Below are positions 1 to 9,989 of a stretch of DNA of 24,115 bases, piece after piece. Position numbers and translations under genes: made by a program. Source of the stretch: Saccoglossus kowalevskii (taxonomy: Eukaryota > Hemichordata > Enteropneusta > Harrimaniidae); assembly GCF_000003605.2 (NCBI RefSeq), contig NW_003134356.1:73790-97904 (forward strand). Direction: 5' to 3'. Position 1 is the stretch's first letter. The number at the start of each line of letters is the position of its first letter. The notes beneath the pieces were generated by a model. It worked only from the letters and a program-made list of their open reading frames with translations, did no database searches and had not been told where the DNA came from.

Positions 1-10
1 CAACCACTGC

Positions 11-212
11 GCGAGTTGAAAGTTCATTTCCGTCACGGTTATGTTTAAACAAACATTGAGTTCCCCGGGTTAGTTATCAGTTGATCAACCACGCTACAAA
101 TCTATACAACAGTACGTGACTTCGGAACTTGTAGTTTGCTTTGTTGTTAAAGGTCGTGTTTTTGTTATAGTATGTAGATACCAGGGTTTAGTCGTTTTAT
201 GGCGACCATAAA
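11..212 (+). repeat. Copy of intron-1-type sequence at the left edge
   Basis: Aligns with 2051-2219 in intron 1 of gene 1, including long identical blocks around GTTATCAGTTGATCAACCAC, CAGTACGTGACTTCGGAA and GTAGATACCAGGGTTTAGTC, with a roughly 25-base indel. Its opening also resembles 16901-16931 in intron 1 of gene 2. In gene 1 this sequence begins 113 bases after exon 1, so another exon 1 may lie just off the left edge. Confidence 0.8.
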
Positions 213-1718
213 TATTAATCAACGATCGTACGATACAGTTGTAAACTAATAGATTTTGCTAAACATGTACACTGGTGTTATTGGTGTACCAACTACCATA
301 GAACTATGTACTTGAATGAATTTTATAAAGTTACAAAATATATCTATATTAATAGATTTTCCAAAGATTAATACTTATAATGTCATAGCGTGGAATTAGT
401 GTACGAAACACAACGGCTCAGAAGAGTATTTCGAGAGCATAACCAGAAACAACTTCCCGATGTCCCTTGGTGTTAGCATGGACGATAGAAGGACCTATTA
501 CCTTACACGGTGTTAGCAGTGGGGATTATGGCAGGCATGTAAAATAGAAGGATGCATTCTACCTTCCATGTGACCAGTAACACCATGGCTTGTCACGTAT
601 TACTGCGGAAAATCACCAGATGTCACACGGTCGCTGATTGGCTACTCGCGCTGTCAATTATTTGGCTGATCCATACCATTAGAATACTAGTAACTGGCAG
701 TGTCTCACGTCATCATTCTGTAAAATACACAAACATATATAAATTGCTGGCACTTGCACACATAATTAACAAGAGACAGATGTAACATTTATGTTTTATT
801 ATATACTAGTAATGAATATAATCAAATAAAGCTTAGAATGGTAGTATAGTTGCGTTCGCACACAGCATCTTAGAACGGGGTAAGAGGTCAGAAACGTTAT
901 CCCGTCGGTGCCAAGAAAACGTGCGTGAACGCTTACTGCGGACTGAGAAGCGCTAAGTACGGATCGGGTCATTTCACACCCAATGAATATTATAAGAACT
1001 TTGTAAAAACGACATTTTAATTTACGTTAAATCGAAATTCAATTTGGTCCTCAACATCAAGCAATAATATTTAATATTTACGAATGCTCTTACCACGTGT
1101 TAGCTCATTGTGCCGAAAACCGTGTGTGAACGCGGCTCTGGCACGCACGCAATATGTTACTCTCCGTACCACTTCATTTTATCGATTTTTTTTTGTGGCA
1201 GATTATGCGAGAATTTTGCTAGAATTTTTCTTTAATTCCGCAGGACATACTGTACCACAGTCACCGGTTATATTATCTCTACAAATTTCTCCGTTTTTTC
1301 AATCACATTACGCAATAATTGTTTGTATATGTCCGTAAATTCAATAACATTTAACACAATATGGTTTTGTGCATGTACGTCTTATTATCGCGGATTCTTA
1401 CGGAAGATTTCATTGGTATGAAACATAAAGATAATAGTTATGAAAAGTTCTTCGACTGAGAGTGTGATGTCGGCTCGAGGCGAGTGTGTCCAGTTTCTGT
1501 AACCGGCATAGGGATTAACACCTTGTTCGACACATGTTCAACCCGCATGAACGAGGCTATTAATAATATTAAAACAATTGTGTTTCATCCATATTAACTT
1601 ATTTAAATAACCCCATTCACCCGATACTTTGTTCGGCCTTCGTGTCAGCTCGTAGACGTCTACCCGCATACATATATTATTATAGTATTTCCTCGTGTCG
1701 AGTGCTTGTGTAAAAATA
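213..1718. other. Upstream region of gene 1, no gene recognised
   Basis: About 1.5 kb without a convincing coding frame; the two open stretches (552-785, 1084-1338) resemble nothing and have no supporting splice or start context. CpG dinucleotides are common. No SUMF2 exons 2 to 9 lie here, so the copy at the left edge cannot be a full upstream gene whose 3' part ends before gene 1. Confidence 0.6.
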
Positions 1719-1844
1719 TCAGCGAATCACAAGCTGCCGTCTGTAGCCACTAAGATAATTGCCACAATTTTATAGCGCTCTGTATCCAATAAGTATTTAA
1801 AACATCGTCTGGGCATGCGTGTGTTATTACTACAGAGCAAAAGT
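1719..1844 (+). promoter_or_regulatory. Putative promoter and 5' leader of gene 1
   Basis: The last 126 bases before the start codon align with the same place in gene 2, sharing TCAGCGARTCACA, GTAGCCWCTAA, AGCGCTC, TATTTAAAA and GCATGCGT. TATTTAAAA at 1794-1802 is a possible TATA element 51 bases before the ATG; CCAAT lies just before it (1786-1790). The GGCATGCGTG at 1812-1821 resembles half an NRF1 site. If the TATA call is right, the leader is only about 20 bases. Conservation is seen; promoter activity is inferred. Confidence 0.5.
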
Positions 1845-1938
1845 ATGGCAGCGTGGACAGACGTGTTTCGTGTGGCACTCGTGTTTGTGTTTGTAATTAT
1901 TTCAACTGAGTGTAAAACCGGTAAAGACACATTAACAG
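1845..1938 (+). CDS. SUMF2-like: Gene 1 exon 1: start codon and signal peptide
   Basis: Encodes residues 1-31 plus the first base of codon 32 (phase 1). MAAWTDVFR is followed by the hydrophobic core [10 protein letters not shown] and a short polar stretch STECK, a typical ER signal peptide with likely cleavage near residue 22 or 23. Donor is AG|GTGAGC. The start was chosen because gene 2 has the same ATGGCAGCGTGG; an in-frame ATG 30 bases upstream (1815) is not usable in gene 2. Joining to exon 2 restores the frame (T-L-T-D-A-D-L). Confidence 0.88.
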
Positions 1939-4900
1939 GTGAGCATTTCTTAGTTATCTTTGGCTATATCATTGAGTGCTGAGGTTCGTTTTTGATATCG
2001 GTTTCTAAGAGGCTAATCGGTCGTTGATCCTGTCGAATCGATTACAGAGAGCGAGTTGAAAGTTCGAGTCCATGATATAAACAATCATTGAGTTCCCAGG
2101 GATAGTTATCAGTTGATCAACCACGCTACAAATCTACGCAACAGTACGTGACTTCGGAATTTGTAGTTTGCTTAAAACTTGTAGATACCAGGGTTTAGTC
2201 GTTCTATGGCGACCATAAAGGACTGGCGTTCGCATAGCGACAAATCAGAAGTGTATACAGCAAAATTACTCTATTTCGCACCAAAAAAACCCTCACAAAA
2301 CTGTCAATCGACGTACAGTTGACCGGATACGAATTTAAATTTAAGATTTTTCCAAATTCACGTTTTTTATAAATTTTCCCAATTTTCATCCTGTAGCTCC
2401 TATACACAAAAACTCCGTGGTGAATTACATTGCCGGGTATATCAATAATAACACTGGTAATATTGGCATAAATTGGATATTAATGTCAATACTCTAGCTC
2501 ATTATCTATAACTAACATATATTTGCAGAATGCCACGTTCTGGCATATCGGATAATAACAGCAATTTTATAGCATTCGTTGGCTAAATCTTATATAATTG
2601 TTTACTTTCTTCACCCTGTAGTACCTAGGTCACCACGGGGTGCATCATTTATGCTGGTACTAGTCCTATAAATTGGGTACTCCCGCCGCAACAAAGACAT
2701 TCCTTTATTCGTCATAAATATTTATATATTTCACAGTTCAAACAAAAACGAAAGGTTTCTATTGGCCGATAAAATAGAGTTGGAACGTTTTCAGATGACG
2801 TCGTCGCGCGATGTGCTCGTTGATTGGCTGGCTTGATTCAACTTCCATTGGAATTTATAAATATTTATAAAGATGAAGGAAATACCTTTGTTGCGCCAAG
2901 AGTATTACTTGCCATACTCGTTATTAATATATTAATACTATAAAAAATTAATAATATCAACTACATGCTACATATTTTTTGACCAAAGGGTCACAGTTTC
3001 AGTTATGTATGGTGAGTCTTTTCAATTCAATCATAATATTGAAAAATGCAGACCTGACAGCGTTTTTTTTTTAAAGAAAAGGTTTTAATTTTGAATAAGG
3101 CAACACCACGGTGCCAAATATTGTACTTTGTCTATTCATAGTGCCATTTTATGTCACAGTGTTTGCTAAACTCTGATTAATGAGATGATAAAATTTAAGA
3201 GAAGTGCTTCTTTTTTGTTCATAATTCCCGATGATACCCGATAATACCCGATGATAATCGATAATACCCATTACGGTATTAGATGTCTGGCCTATGATAA
3301 GAGTTAGCCATTAAGAAGTTACGTAATAAATACTATGATAAAAGAGTTTTATCAACATATACAATTTAAATCTCATAATATGTCCCAAAACAAGTATATA
3401 GGTTTTCATAACAAGTGAACGTTTCAAATTTAATGCGGAAAAGAAGTTATGTGACTTTGGAATAAAATGGTCGACACGTAGTTACTGACATCGTGTGTGC
3501 ACTTTGCCATACGTGAACGATCTTTTCGACGTGCACGTTGCGCTTATTTATATATTATGTGCATTCCAGTTGTGTCTATTTTTGGTTCCCCTGTGCAGAG
3601 TAAAAAACGGGAGGTAATGTCGTATATATGGTGAGTCTGTCCGTCCGATCGTCTGTATGGGGCACATTTACAATGACATCGTTACCGAATTATATATGAC
3701 AGTAAGAACGGTCTAGGTGGGCCGGGGCGCGCGCCATGTGTTTTCCTCTAAATCCGCCAATTTGCGTTAGCCTAGCCCTGGCAAGTTTATTGTTTTATTG
3801 TCATTGATAATTTCTTTTACAGGCTGTAAGACATTTAAAAATCGGTCGTAACGCAGCGTGTGTTCGCATTTAATGTAAATAAACAATGTATTTTACACGC
3901 GCTGTGTACGTCGCTATGAGTCCCACATCGAACAGGACGCGGCGCGATGACCGCCAGCTGTGTTATTAGTTTATTAGTAACAATTCAGTATCTGTTGGTG
4001 TTTCGTTTTATTAATTGCATAAATTGACTTTCGAGTGATTGATTTCGTATTGCGAACTGTTTTAGTTACTGGTATTCAATTTCTTCGTTTTAATTGAAGT
4101 AAAGAGTAACCATGTTGTTAACAGTGTTTCCTCTAAGCCTTATTTTCGCTCAATTTTCTCAGATTCAATTGTAGTTTCTCAGTGAAATTTTGTCTTTTGA
4201 GAAACTTTCCATGCATTTTGTATGCAGAAAAAACATTTCAAGGGCAAATGGGCAAATTTTCACAGTATTTTCAAGATATTCAGAAACATTTGTCTCAATC
4301 GAAAGTAACGGTATTAGAATTATATGTTTTATATTTTTATTTTACAGATGCTGATCTCAAGAAATTTGAGGAGATGGTAGAATTGAAAGGTGGAAAATTT
4401 ATAATGGGAACCGACGAACCAAATGCACGAGATGGTGAAGGCCCCTCCAGAAAAGTTACCGTAAAACCATTCAAAATAATGAGATATCCAGTAACGAATG
4501 CTGCGTTTAGGTAAAAATAGACGACTTGCTCTCCTGACAGTCCAAACATTAAATTCGGAAAATTAATTTTAATAAAAATAAATTACTTTACATTTGAAAA
4601 TTTAAATTGATGATCGGAATTGATTATTTTTTTTTTACAAAATTTTTTTTTTATATAAATGATTGTTTTTATATAAATTGATGAAAACAATTATTTGCAT
4701 GGGTACAATAATGTAGCCTATATTTTTAATATAATAATTGTTTCACTTCCTCTCTTTTGTTCTGCAGAAAATTTGTTAAAGCGAAAAAATTCAAGACGGA
4801 GGCAGAACGTTTTCAATGGAGTTTTGTTTTTGATGCTTTTGTGAGCGAGGAAGTAAAAGCAAACATAACAGACAGAATACCAGTAAGTTTATTTTATAAT

Positions 4901-7900
4901 TTTGTGAAATCTTGACAAAAATAATGATGTTGCAAATCTGCAGAGATGTCGATCCATTCTAGAATAAGAACAACTAATAAAAACATGTTTAGCATATATT
5001 CTCTCAGAATAATTTATTAAAAATATGATGTATTTGTATTATAGAACACTCCATGGTGGGTTCCGGTACCAAGAGCTTATTGGAGACAGGTGAGTCCATA
5101 CGTTCCCCCTATTCAAGTATCAATGCTAGTGTTTTGTTACAAATATCTGTACGCAAGGACATTTATTAGACTAACGGCTGTCAGGACTTGCCGTTCAGTT
5201 ATTTACCAACAACCTGTAAATCATATGTGTCAGGTTAATAGAATTACTAATTACTGAGAAGACAACAAACTTTTTAAAAAATCATGCCTACTGTAATGAA
5301 TTTATTTTTAGGATAATGAAATTAAAACTTTTAAATAAACAAAAGTCTTAATTAAGAACAGTTTTAATTTAACAATTGGAAAATTTGATAACTTTTTACG
5401 CTAATCTTTTTTATTTATATTTTCTAGCCTGAAGGTCAGGGTAGTACGATCACAAAAAGACTAAATTGGCCGGCACTTCACATTAGTGCGAATGACGCCA
5501 AGCAATACTGCGAATGGAATGGATGGAGGCTGCCAACAGAACCTGAATGGGAGTACGCAGCCAGAGGAGGGCTTGAATGTGAGTTGTTTAAATATTCAGA
5601 ATAAGCTAAAAACATAAGTAGATAATATGTCATCGCGTGAGATCACAGAAGTGGGCGTGGTTTCAAAATATTTCTGTAGCTCGATGTTTTCGTAACTCGA
5701 TGTCCGTAACTCGAACAATTCAGCATCTCTCGATAACTGAATGTGTAAACTATATATAACATACGGTAGGCTGACCTTTGCTTTTAAAATATTGACATTT
5801 ACACCGCAAGGTGTTGTGTATGTGTACAACCACCACACGGCAATAGCGTCTTTTGTGGAACACCATGAGGTGTTCTATAAATAAACACTGAGTGATGTAT
5901 CTCATCTATCTTATCCATCCATTTCAATTCAGTGACTGAGTTTTTATATTCACATGGCTCTCTTTGAAATTTAGTGTGACGATGAAATTAGAGTGAAATA
6001 AACGATGTATATTAATTAGATAAATTAGCTATAATTTTGTAATATATATCAATTTTAAAATATTCACAATCAGTGCATTTCATTTTCCTTGTTCTGTAAC
6101 AATGTACCATATGTTTAAATGTACGTATGTCAAAATCGAGTTGCGTTTTTTTAAATTACAATAACACAATTTCAGTAAAAAAAAAAAAAATGCCAGATAA
6201 TTAAGCTTCAAATAAAAGTCAATACGACTTTTGTGAAACGTTTTCTTAAATCATTGAATCGTGTTGTTACAGAGCTAATACCACTTAGATGTACGTGCCG
6301 TATTGTTATAAGCGTTCATTTATTATTGGAACACCTGTTGATATTAAAATTAGTAAACCTTAAAGCTTTGTCAATAGACCTAATTAACATATGAATACAA
6401 CTTTAAAATTTAAATATTCATATGCAAAAACATAAGCGATTTCATGACGATTACTTTATTTTTTTTCATTTTTGAAAAACTAAAAGCCAGATTGTCAGTA
6501 GGTACCTAGAATTGATTGCTATCAGATTGATTTGATTCATTTCTCGATCAGATTCATTTCCTGTCGATAACATTATTTTTTTTTAATATTCTTGTTAATT
6601 CGATAATGGATATTATGCATCCAACACCAGACAGCAATATCAACCGACAGGCTGTCTGCAGTAATTTTGCTCCCCGTTTCTTAGTTAAATTATATTCCGC
6701 CGGGTCGTCCAAAGATAGTGGTATATTTAACTGTGTATATACGCGATCAATCACAAAAGTATACTCCTTTTTCAGAAATATCTGTGTTCGCTGAGAGTAA
6801 ACGTAAATACGTCCAGTAACCCAAATAAAAGTTTCAGTGCAATCTTCTGCAGTTCAATATTTTTTTTTTTTTTACTTTTAGCGAAAAGATATCCATGGGG
6901 TGCAAGTTTTGACAATAAGAGACTGAATACATGGCAGGTATGTTGTTCTGCTGCCCTCTAGTGGCTGAATTTTGAAATAAATAAATTCTTTCGTCATTGA
7001 CTATATGGTTCTTCTGTAATTTAGTGATTCCAGATACTATAGTAATGACAGTAATTTCTTTAACGTCATGAGTTTTCTTGGTACAATAATGTAGGGGCAG
7101 AGGGACGAAGGTTCACGGTGGTGTGGCAGTGCTTCCCAAACTATTAACGTATGGATAATTAGTATAGTTAATACCACAGCAAAAAGCGAAATAAATGCGC
7201 ACCTTATTTCGGCCATTGCTGACAGTGAACGGCATCATTTTCAGATTTGAATCTTGGAAAATTATATGCGTTTCATAGATTGAATTCATTGTGGGGAGGG
7301 GTATCTCACCCATGTTATTGGACATTTGCACCTAGTATCAGCAGATGATGTGAAGTGAATATCATACTTGCGTCAAGTCTGATTGTCTCTCCGTTGTAAC
7401 ACTCATTTATTTTGAATATTCGAAGATGAGAATAGATTATTTCTTACTTGCAGGGTAAATTTCCTGAAGAAAACACTAAGGAAGATGGTTACCACGGATC
7501 ATCCCCAGTAGATGCATTTGAACCACAAAATGATTACGGTGAGTTGACTTTTATCTTGTAATGTCTAAAAAAATATAGTCAGCGTGCGGCCCGATATTTT
7601 TTTTTCTACTTTCGTCATTGCACATAAAATGTTCAAAAATGCCCTTTTTAGGCATAAAGGATGAATAAACATGTACTGAAATTCTATTTATTTTGTTTAT
7701 ATAAAAAATACTTAGTCTGGGAGCTTGAGATAGCCTTGCTCACACGCCACTAATATCTTGAGTGGCTTGAGTACTCCCCATACAGTCAGTGGGTGTCCGT
7801 GACGGTGATTGGCTGATAAATATAACCCGATGCTAATTTGAATATGCTAATGTCGTAACAATGGATAACACAGGGATGGCAGTTGTACACCCCCACCTTC

Positions 7901-9032
7901 TATGTCAACCGACTGATAGTTTCCATAATAAAGAAAGTTCGATCGTCATCGTATTGCGGCTTCATGCTCAATCTTAGCAGATATTCCAGACTCAAGCCGA
8001 GTGAAGAATGAGTAATCAGTGGAACTCCATTCGGGTTTCCAGGTTAAAAAAGACTGCTATAAACATATTTACAATGGTGTAGACATTTTTTTTCGCCAAT
8101 ACAATAAAAGAAATCTTTTTAAAAAATATTTGAAAAAATGTTTGGTGTGGATTAGATGGAGCAAACAATTTCAATTATTTGTTCATAGTTGGTCATAGTC
8201 GGTATTTGTGTTGCACAGTCGACTGTCGAGCTGAACATATTTTACACCATGACAGCAAAGAGTGATTTCCCGTTCAAACATATTGCCTCTACCGGAAGTA
8301 CGAGTGCCCGTCATTTCGGGCCGAAATTCTGAATATTAACTAAAATATTAATGTAATAATGTATTTATTGATTTGTAGGCATGTATGACATGGTCGGCAA
8401 CATTTGGGAATGGACAAGTACAAAATTCAAATCACAGAACCAGGGTCAAGCTGTGGAGATCCCAATGTTAGTATTGAGGGGAGGCTCGTACATCGACACA
8501 AAAGATGGTGAATTTAACCACATAGTTAGGGTGACCACAAGGTATGCGCTGTATATTTTGTTTTAATTACTTGGCTGGGGTGACATATCTTCCACAGGCT
8601 CATGTTATGCTCTTCCTTTGCCACAAAGTTTCACAGAATAACCTTTTCACAACCAGTTTCCTGTTTTCATCACAAATTCACAACATATTCCTGTTTATAG
8701 TCTGCCCTTTCCTTCAGAAGATTGGGACAAAAAAGTTCAAAGTTTGAATAAAACCTGAAAATTTACTCAAATTATTTTTATTGGCTCCAAAATTAGGGTT
8801 TATTTTCAGAAATATTGAAGAATGAGTCCCATATCGAATAGGACGCGGCACGACGACTGCCGCCTTTTAAACAGAAAAAAATTTCTCAAATTTATGTGTC
8901 TATTTTTTCAGGATGGGTAACACAGCTGACGCAAGTTCGGACAACTTAGGATTTCGATGTGCCTCTGACGTAGAACGTGTAGGAAAAGCAGCAGACGCCG
9001 TGAATGCCAAGAAAGAAAATGTTGAGCTTTGA
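1845..9032 (+). CDS. SUMF2-like: SUMF2-like (pFGE) gene 1, complete, nine exons
   Basis: Spliced CDS join(1845-1938, 4348-4510, 4768-4882, 5045-5089, 5428-5578, 6882-6937, 7454-7538, 8379-8541, 8912-9032): 993 bases, 330 residues, all introns GT-AG, frame open throughout. Residues 1 to about 23 form a signal peptide. Residues about 40-312 are an FGE-sulfatase domain, with GGKFIMGT (46-53), RLPTEPEWE (173-181), YPWG (193-196), [10 protein letters not shown] (240-249), GGSY (271-274) and DNLGFRC (301-307). In SUMF1 the GGSY motif is followed by the two catalytic cysteines; here those places hold Asp276 and Glu281, as expected for SUMF2, which lacks oxidase activity and binds SUMF1 and sulfatases in the ER lumen. 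Cys167 and Cys307 sit where the fold's structural disulfide is expected. N118-I-T is the only N-glycosylation sequon. The protein ends NVEL, a loose match to a KDEL-type tail. Family call is firm; function is inferred from the family. Confidence 0.93.
2051..2219 (+). repeat. Intron-1 repeat, gene 1 copy
   Basis: Partner of 11-212. It runs from GCGAGTTGAAAGTT to ATGGCGACCATAAA, after which the two copies stop matching. It sits early in intron 1 of gene 1. Confidence 0.8.
2680..2902. mobile_element. TA-flanked MITE, Tc1/mariner or Stowaway type
   Basis: A 223-base element with inverted ends about 50 bases long. The left arm (2680-2725) begins CTCCCGCCGCAACAAAG; the complement of the right arm begins CTCTTGGCGCAACAAAG, and both arms run into ATAAATATTTAT. 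TA flanks both ends (2678-2679 and 2903-2904), the target duplication of Tc1/mariner elements, and the CTCCC start resembles Stowaway MITEs. No coding frame inside. Lies in intron 1 of gene 1. Confidence 0.75.
3221..3270. repeat. 10-bp tandem repeat, five units
   Basis: Five consecutive units of ATRATACCCG with a few changes (ATAATTCCCG, ATGATACCCG, ATAATACCCG, ATGATAATCG, ATAATACCCA). A simple minisatellite in intron 1 of gene 1. Confidence 0.75.
3839..3955. mobile_element. TTAA-type MITE, copy in intron 1 of gene 1
   Basis: Matches 11419-11538 along its whole length, sharing GCAATGTATTTTACACGCG-like and TACGTCGCTATGAGTC blocks. The left end follows TTAA (3835-3838); the right end GATGACCGCC has lost its TTAA. 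The core TGTAAATAAACAATGTATTTTACA region is itself nearly palindromic. Non-coding. Confidence 0.7.
4348..4510 (+). CDS. SUMF2-like: Gene 1 exon 2: N-terminal part of FGE domain
   Basis: Residues 32-85 plus two bases of codon 86. Acceptor is TTTTATTTTACAG, donor TTTAG|GTAAAA. Carries GGKFIMGT and DGEGPSR...VTVKPF...PVTNAAFR, the usual opening of FGE-sulfatase domains. The open frame continues upstream to an ATG at 4182, but that stretch is intronic: it resembles no family member and gene 2 has no equivalent. Confidence 0.93.
4768..4882 (+). CDS. SUMF2-like: Gene 1 exon 3
   Basis: Residues 86-124, with Arg86 split across the junction. Acceptor TTCTGCAG, donor CA|GTAAGT, ending in phase 0. Encodes [20 protein letters not shown], which follows the SUMF2 pattern of this segment (F..F...K..TEAE.F.WSFVF). 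Contains the sequon N118-I-T. Confidence 0.93.
5045..5089 (+). CDS. SUMF2-like: Gene 1 exon 4 (45-base micro-exon)
   Basis: Exactly 15 codons, phase 0 on both sides, encoding [15 protein letters not shown] (125-139). The W-W-V-P-V-.-A-.-W-R-Q pattern is characteristic of the FGE family. Acceptor TTATAG, donor CAG|GTGAGT. It is repeated with identical protein sequence in gene 2, which confirms that so short an exon is real. Confidence 0.92.
5428..5578 (+). CDS. SUMF2-like: Gene 1 exon 5
   Basis: Residues 140-189 plus the first base of codon 190. Acceptor TTTTCTAG, donor T|GTGAGT. Carries PVxH-like PALHIS, NDAKQYC (Cys167, expected to form the structural disulfide with Cys307) and [17 protein letters not shown], the most recognisable signature of the domain. 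Confidence 0.94.
5579..6881 (+). other. Intron 5 of gene 1, nothing recognised inside
   Basis: 1303 bases with GTGAGT donor and TTTTAG acceptor. Contains an A tract near 6177-6190 and a T tract before the acceptor. The short open frames on both strands (5596-5838, 6554-6794) overlap each other and look like chance. Confidence 0.75.
6882..6937 (+). CDS. SUMF2-like: Gene 1 exon 6
   Basis: Residues 190-208 (Ser190 split). A long T tract precedes acceptor TTTTAG; donor is CAG|GTATGT. Encodes KRYPWG and RLNTWQ, matching the Y-P-W-G...N.WQ segment of the family. Intron 5 before it is the longest after intron 1, 1303 bases. Confidence 0.92.
6938..7453 (+). other. Intron 6 of gene 1, nothing recognised inside
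   Basis: 516 bases, donor GTATGT, acceptor CTTGCAG. No repeat or coding signal that I could support. Confidence 0.75.
7454..7538 (+). CDS. SUMF2-like: Gene 1 exon 7
   Basis: Residues 209-236 plus one base of codon 237. Acceptor CTTGCAG, donor G|GTGAGT. Encodes GKFPEEN...[13 protein letters not shown]...NDYG, the G-K-F-P...DG..G.SPV..F..N.YG segment typical of SUMF2. Confidence 0.92.
7539..8378 (+). other. Intron 7 of gene 1, possible old repeat
   Basis: 840 bases, donor GTGAGT, acceptor TTTGTAG. The stretch 7725-8060 has a CpG-richer composition, a TATA-like ATAAATATAA and an AATAAAG about 120 bases later, an order seen in long terminal repeats, but I see no matching ends or second copy and do not call it. 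Confidence 0.6.
8379..8541 (+). CDS. SUMF2-like: Gene 1 exon 8: active-site region without catalytic cysteines
   Basis: Residues 237-290 plus two bases of codon 291. Acceptor TTTGTAG, donor AG|GTATGC. Starts [13 protein letters not shown] and includes [12 protein letters not shown]. In SUMF1 the active-site cysteines lie two and seven residues after GGSY; here those residues are Asp276 and Glu281. This exon is what places the gene with SUMF2 rather than SUMF1. Confidence 0.93.
8822..8866. mobile_element. Fragment of the TTAA-type MITE in intron 8 of gene 1
   Basis: Only the 3' third of the family remains: ATGAGTCCCATATCGAATAGG, then GACGACTGCCGCCT and a flanking TTAA (8867-8870). It matches 3917-3955 and 11500-11538. 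It ends about 45 bases before the exon 9 acceptor, in intron 8 (8542-8911). Confidence 0.65.
8912..9032 (+). CDS. SUMF2-like: Gene 1 exon 9: C-terminus and stop
   Basis: Residues 291-330 and TGA at 9030-9032. Acceptor TATTTTTTCAG. Encodes [20 protein letters not shown], the conserved end of the domain with Cys307, then about 20 lineage-specific residues rich in Ala, Lys and Glu ending NVEL. Human SUMF2 also ends in a non-canonical ...EL tail. Confidence 0.93.
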
Positions 9033-9985
9033 AAAATCTTTTGTTAATACTAGTAGTAGTTCAGACTTTTGTATTTTTAAATGGCACTAGAGGGCGCTGC
9101 TTAATTCGTTAGACCAATGATCATAGTTTATTCAATCAAGGATTTATAAGATAGGGCTCTTGTGTGATGTGCGATAAAGATCCCGATTTAAAGTCTCGCA
9201 ATTTGCGAGATGATCACAAAATAGTGCAATACAAATGAGTGAGTCTGCGTAAAAACTGGTGAGTATTCGTTTCAGGCTGTTTTGCTAGTGTCCCTTCAAG
9301 TTGTTTTTTTTTGTTTTTTTTCCAATATGATCATAAGCAGTTCACATAGGTCGTATATCCACTGCTTTATGCGGCACATGCATGGAACTCACACGGATCG
9401 TCATCTCGACACCACCATGCTTTATCAATTTGGTATCCAAGTTACATGCCCTATTCTTATAAATCCTTGATCCAAAAATGTTTGCATGTGAATGTGTCAT
9501 TCACCCTTGCACTTTGACCTTTTCAGCCTTCACCTGATGAAATATATAACTGTACTTTGAATGTTATTTGCATAAATTATTGTTGTATAAAATGTTCAAA
9601 CTGATATTTGTTGAAGCTTGAAGATAATTAAAACAGAATGCTGAAAATTTAATAATGTTTGCTAAAGATAGCCCATGTGGTTATAAGTCACATGTCATCA
9701 CGTATTCTTGTATTCTTGGACTGCAAAAGACGACCGGCTGTCGCTGCTCAGTGTTAAATTTTTTTTTAGCATTCTTAGCACGTAAATAGCCCCCTCTCGT
9801 GTTGAAGAACTTTTAGGATGTAATTGCATGACTCGAAATGTAGGCCATTCACAATTTCACGTGATGTTGGGAATATGAATACAATGTACTACATAAATAT
9901 AAATTGTTAATAAAATTATTGATATATCACTACAGATCTCATATTATACAATTAGAATTTGTATGCACGAATTCAATTTCTTCTA
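9033..9985 (+). other. 3' flank of gene 1 with possible poly(A) signals
   Basis: Sequence after the stop codon, presumably starting with the 3' UTR. Candidate poly(A) signals are ATTAAA at 9627-9632 and AATAAA at 9909-9914; neither has a clear GT-rich element that would decide. No other gene is visible. Confidence 0.45.
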
Positions 9986-9989
9986 TTAA

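Noticed and set aside
4182-4347. Open frame upstream of exon 2 with an ATG at 4182, as an alternative start of gene 1
   Set aside because: The ORF continues through a good acceptor (TTTTATTTTACAG), has no signal peptide or family similarity, and gene 2 has no matching sequence; exon 1 at 1845 gives a signal peptide and joins in frame.
7725-8060. Solo LTR in intron 7
   Set aside because: TATA-like and AATAAA motifs occur in LTR-like order, but there are no clear TG...CA ends, no target duplication and no second copy.
8379-8541. SUMF1 (active formylglycine-generating enzyme)
   Set aside because: Neither catalytic cysteine is present after GGSY and the surrounding IDTKDG...RVTTRMGNT pattern is that of SUMF2.
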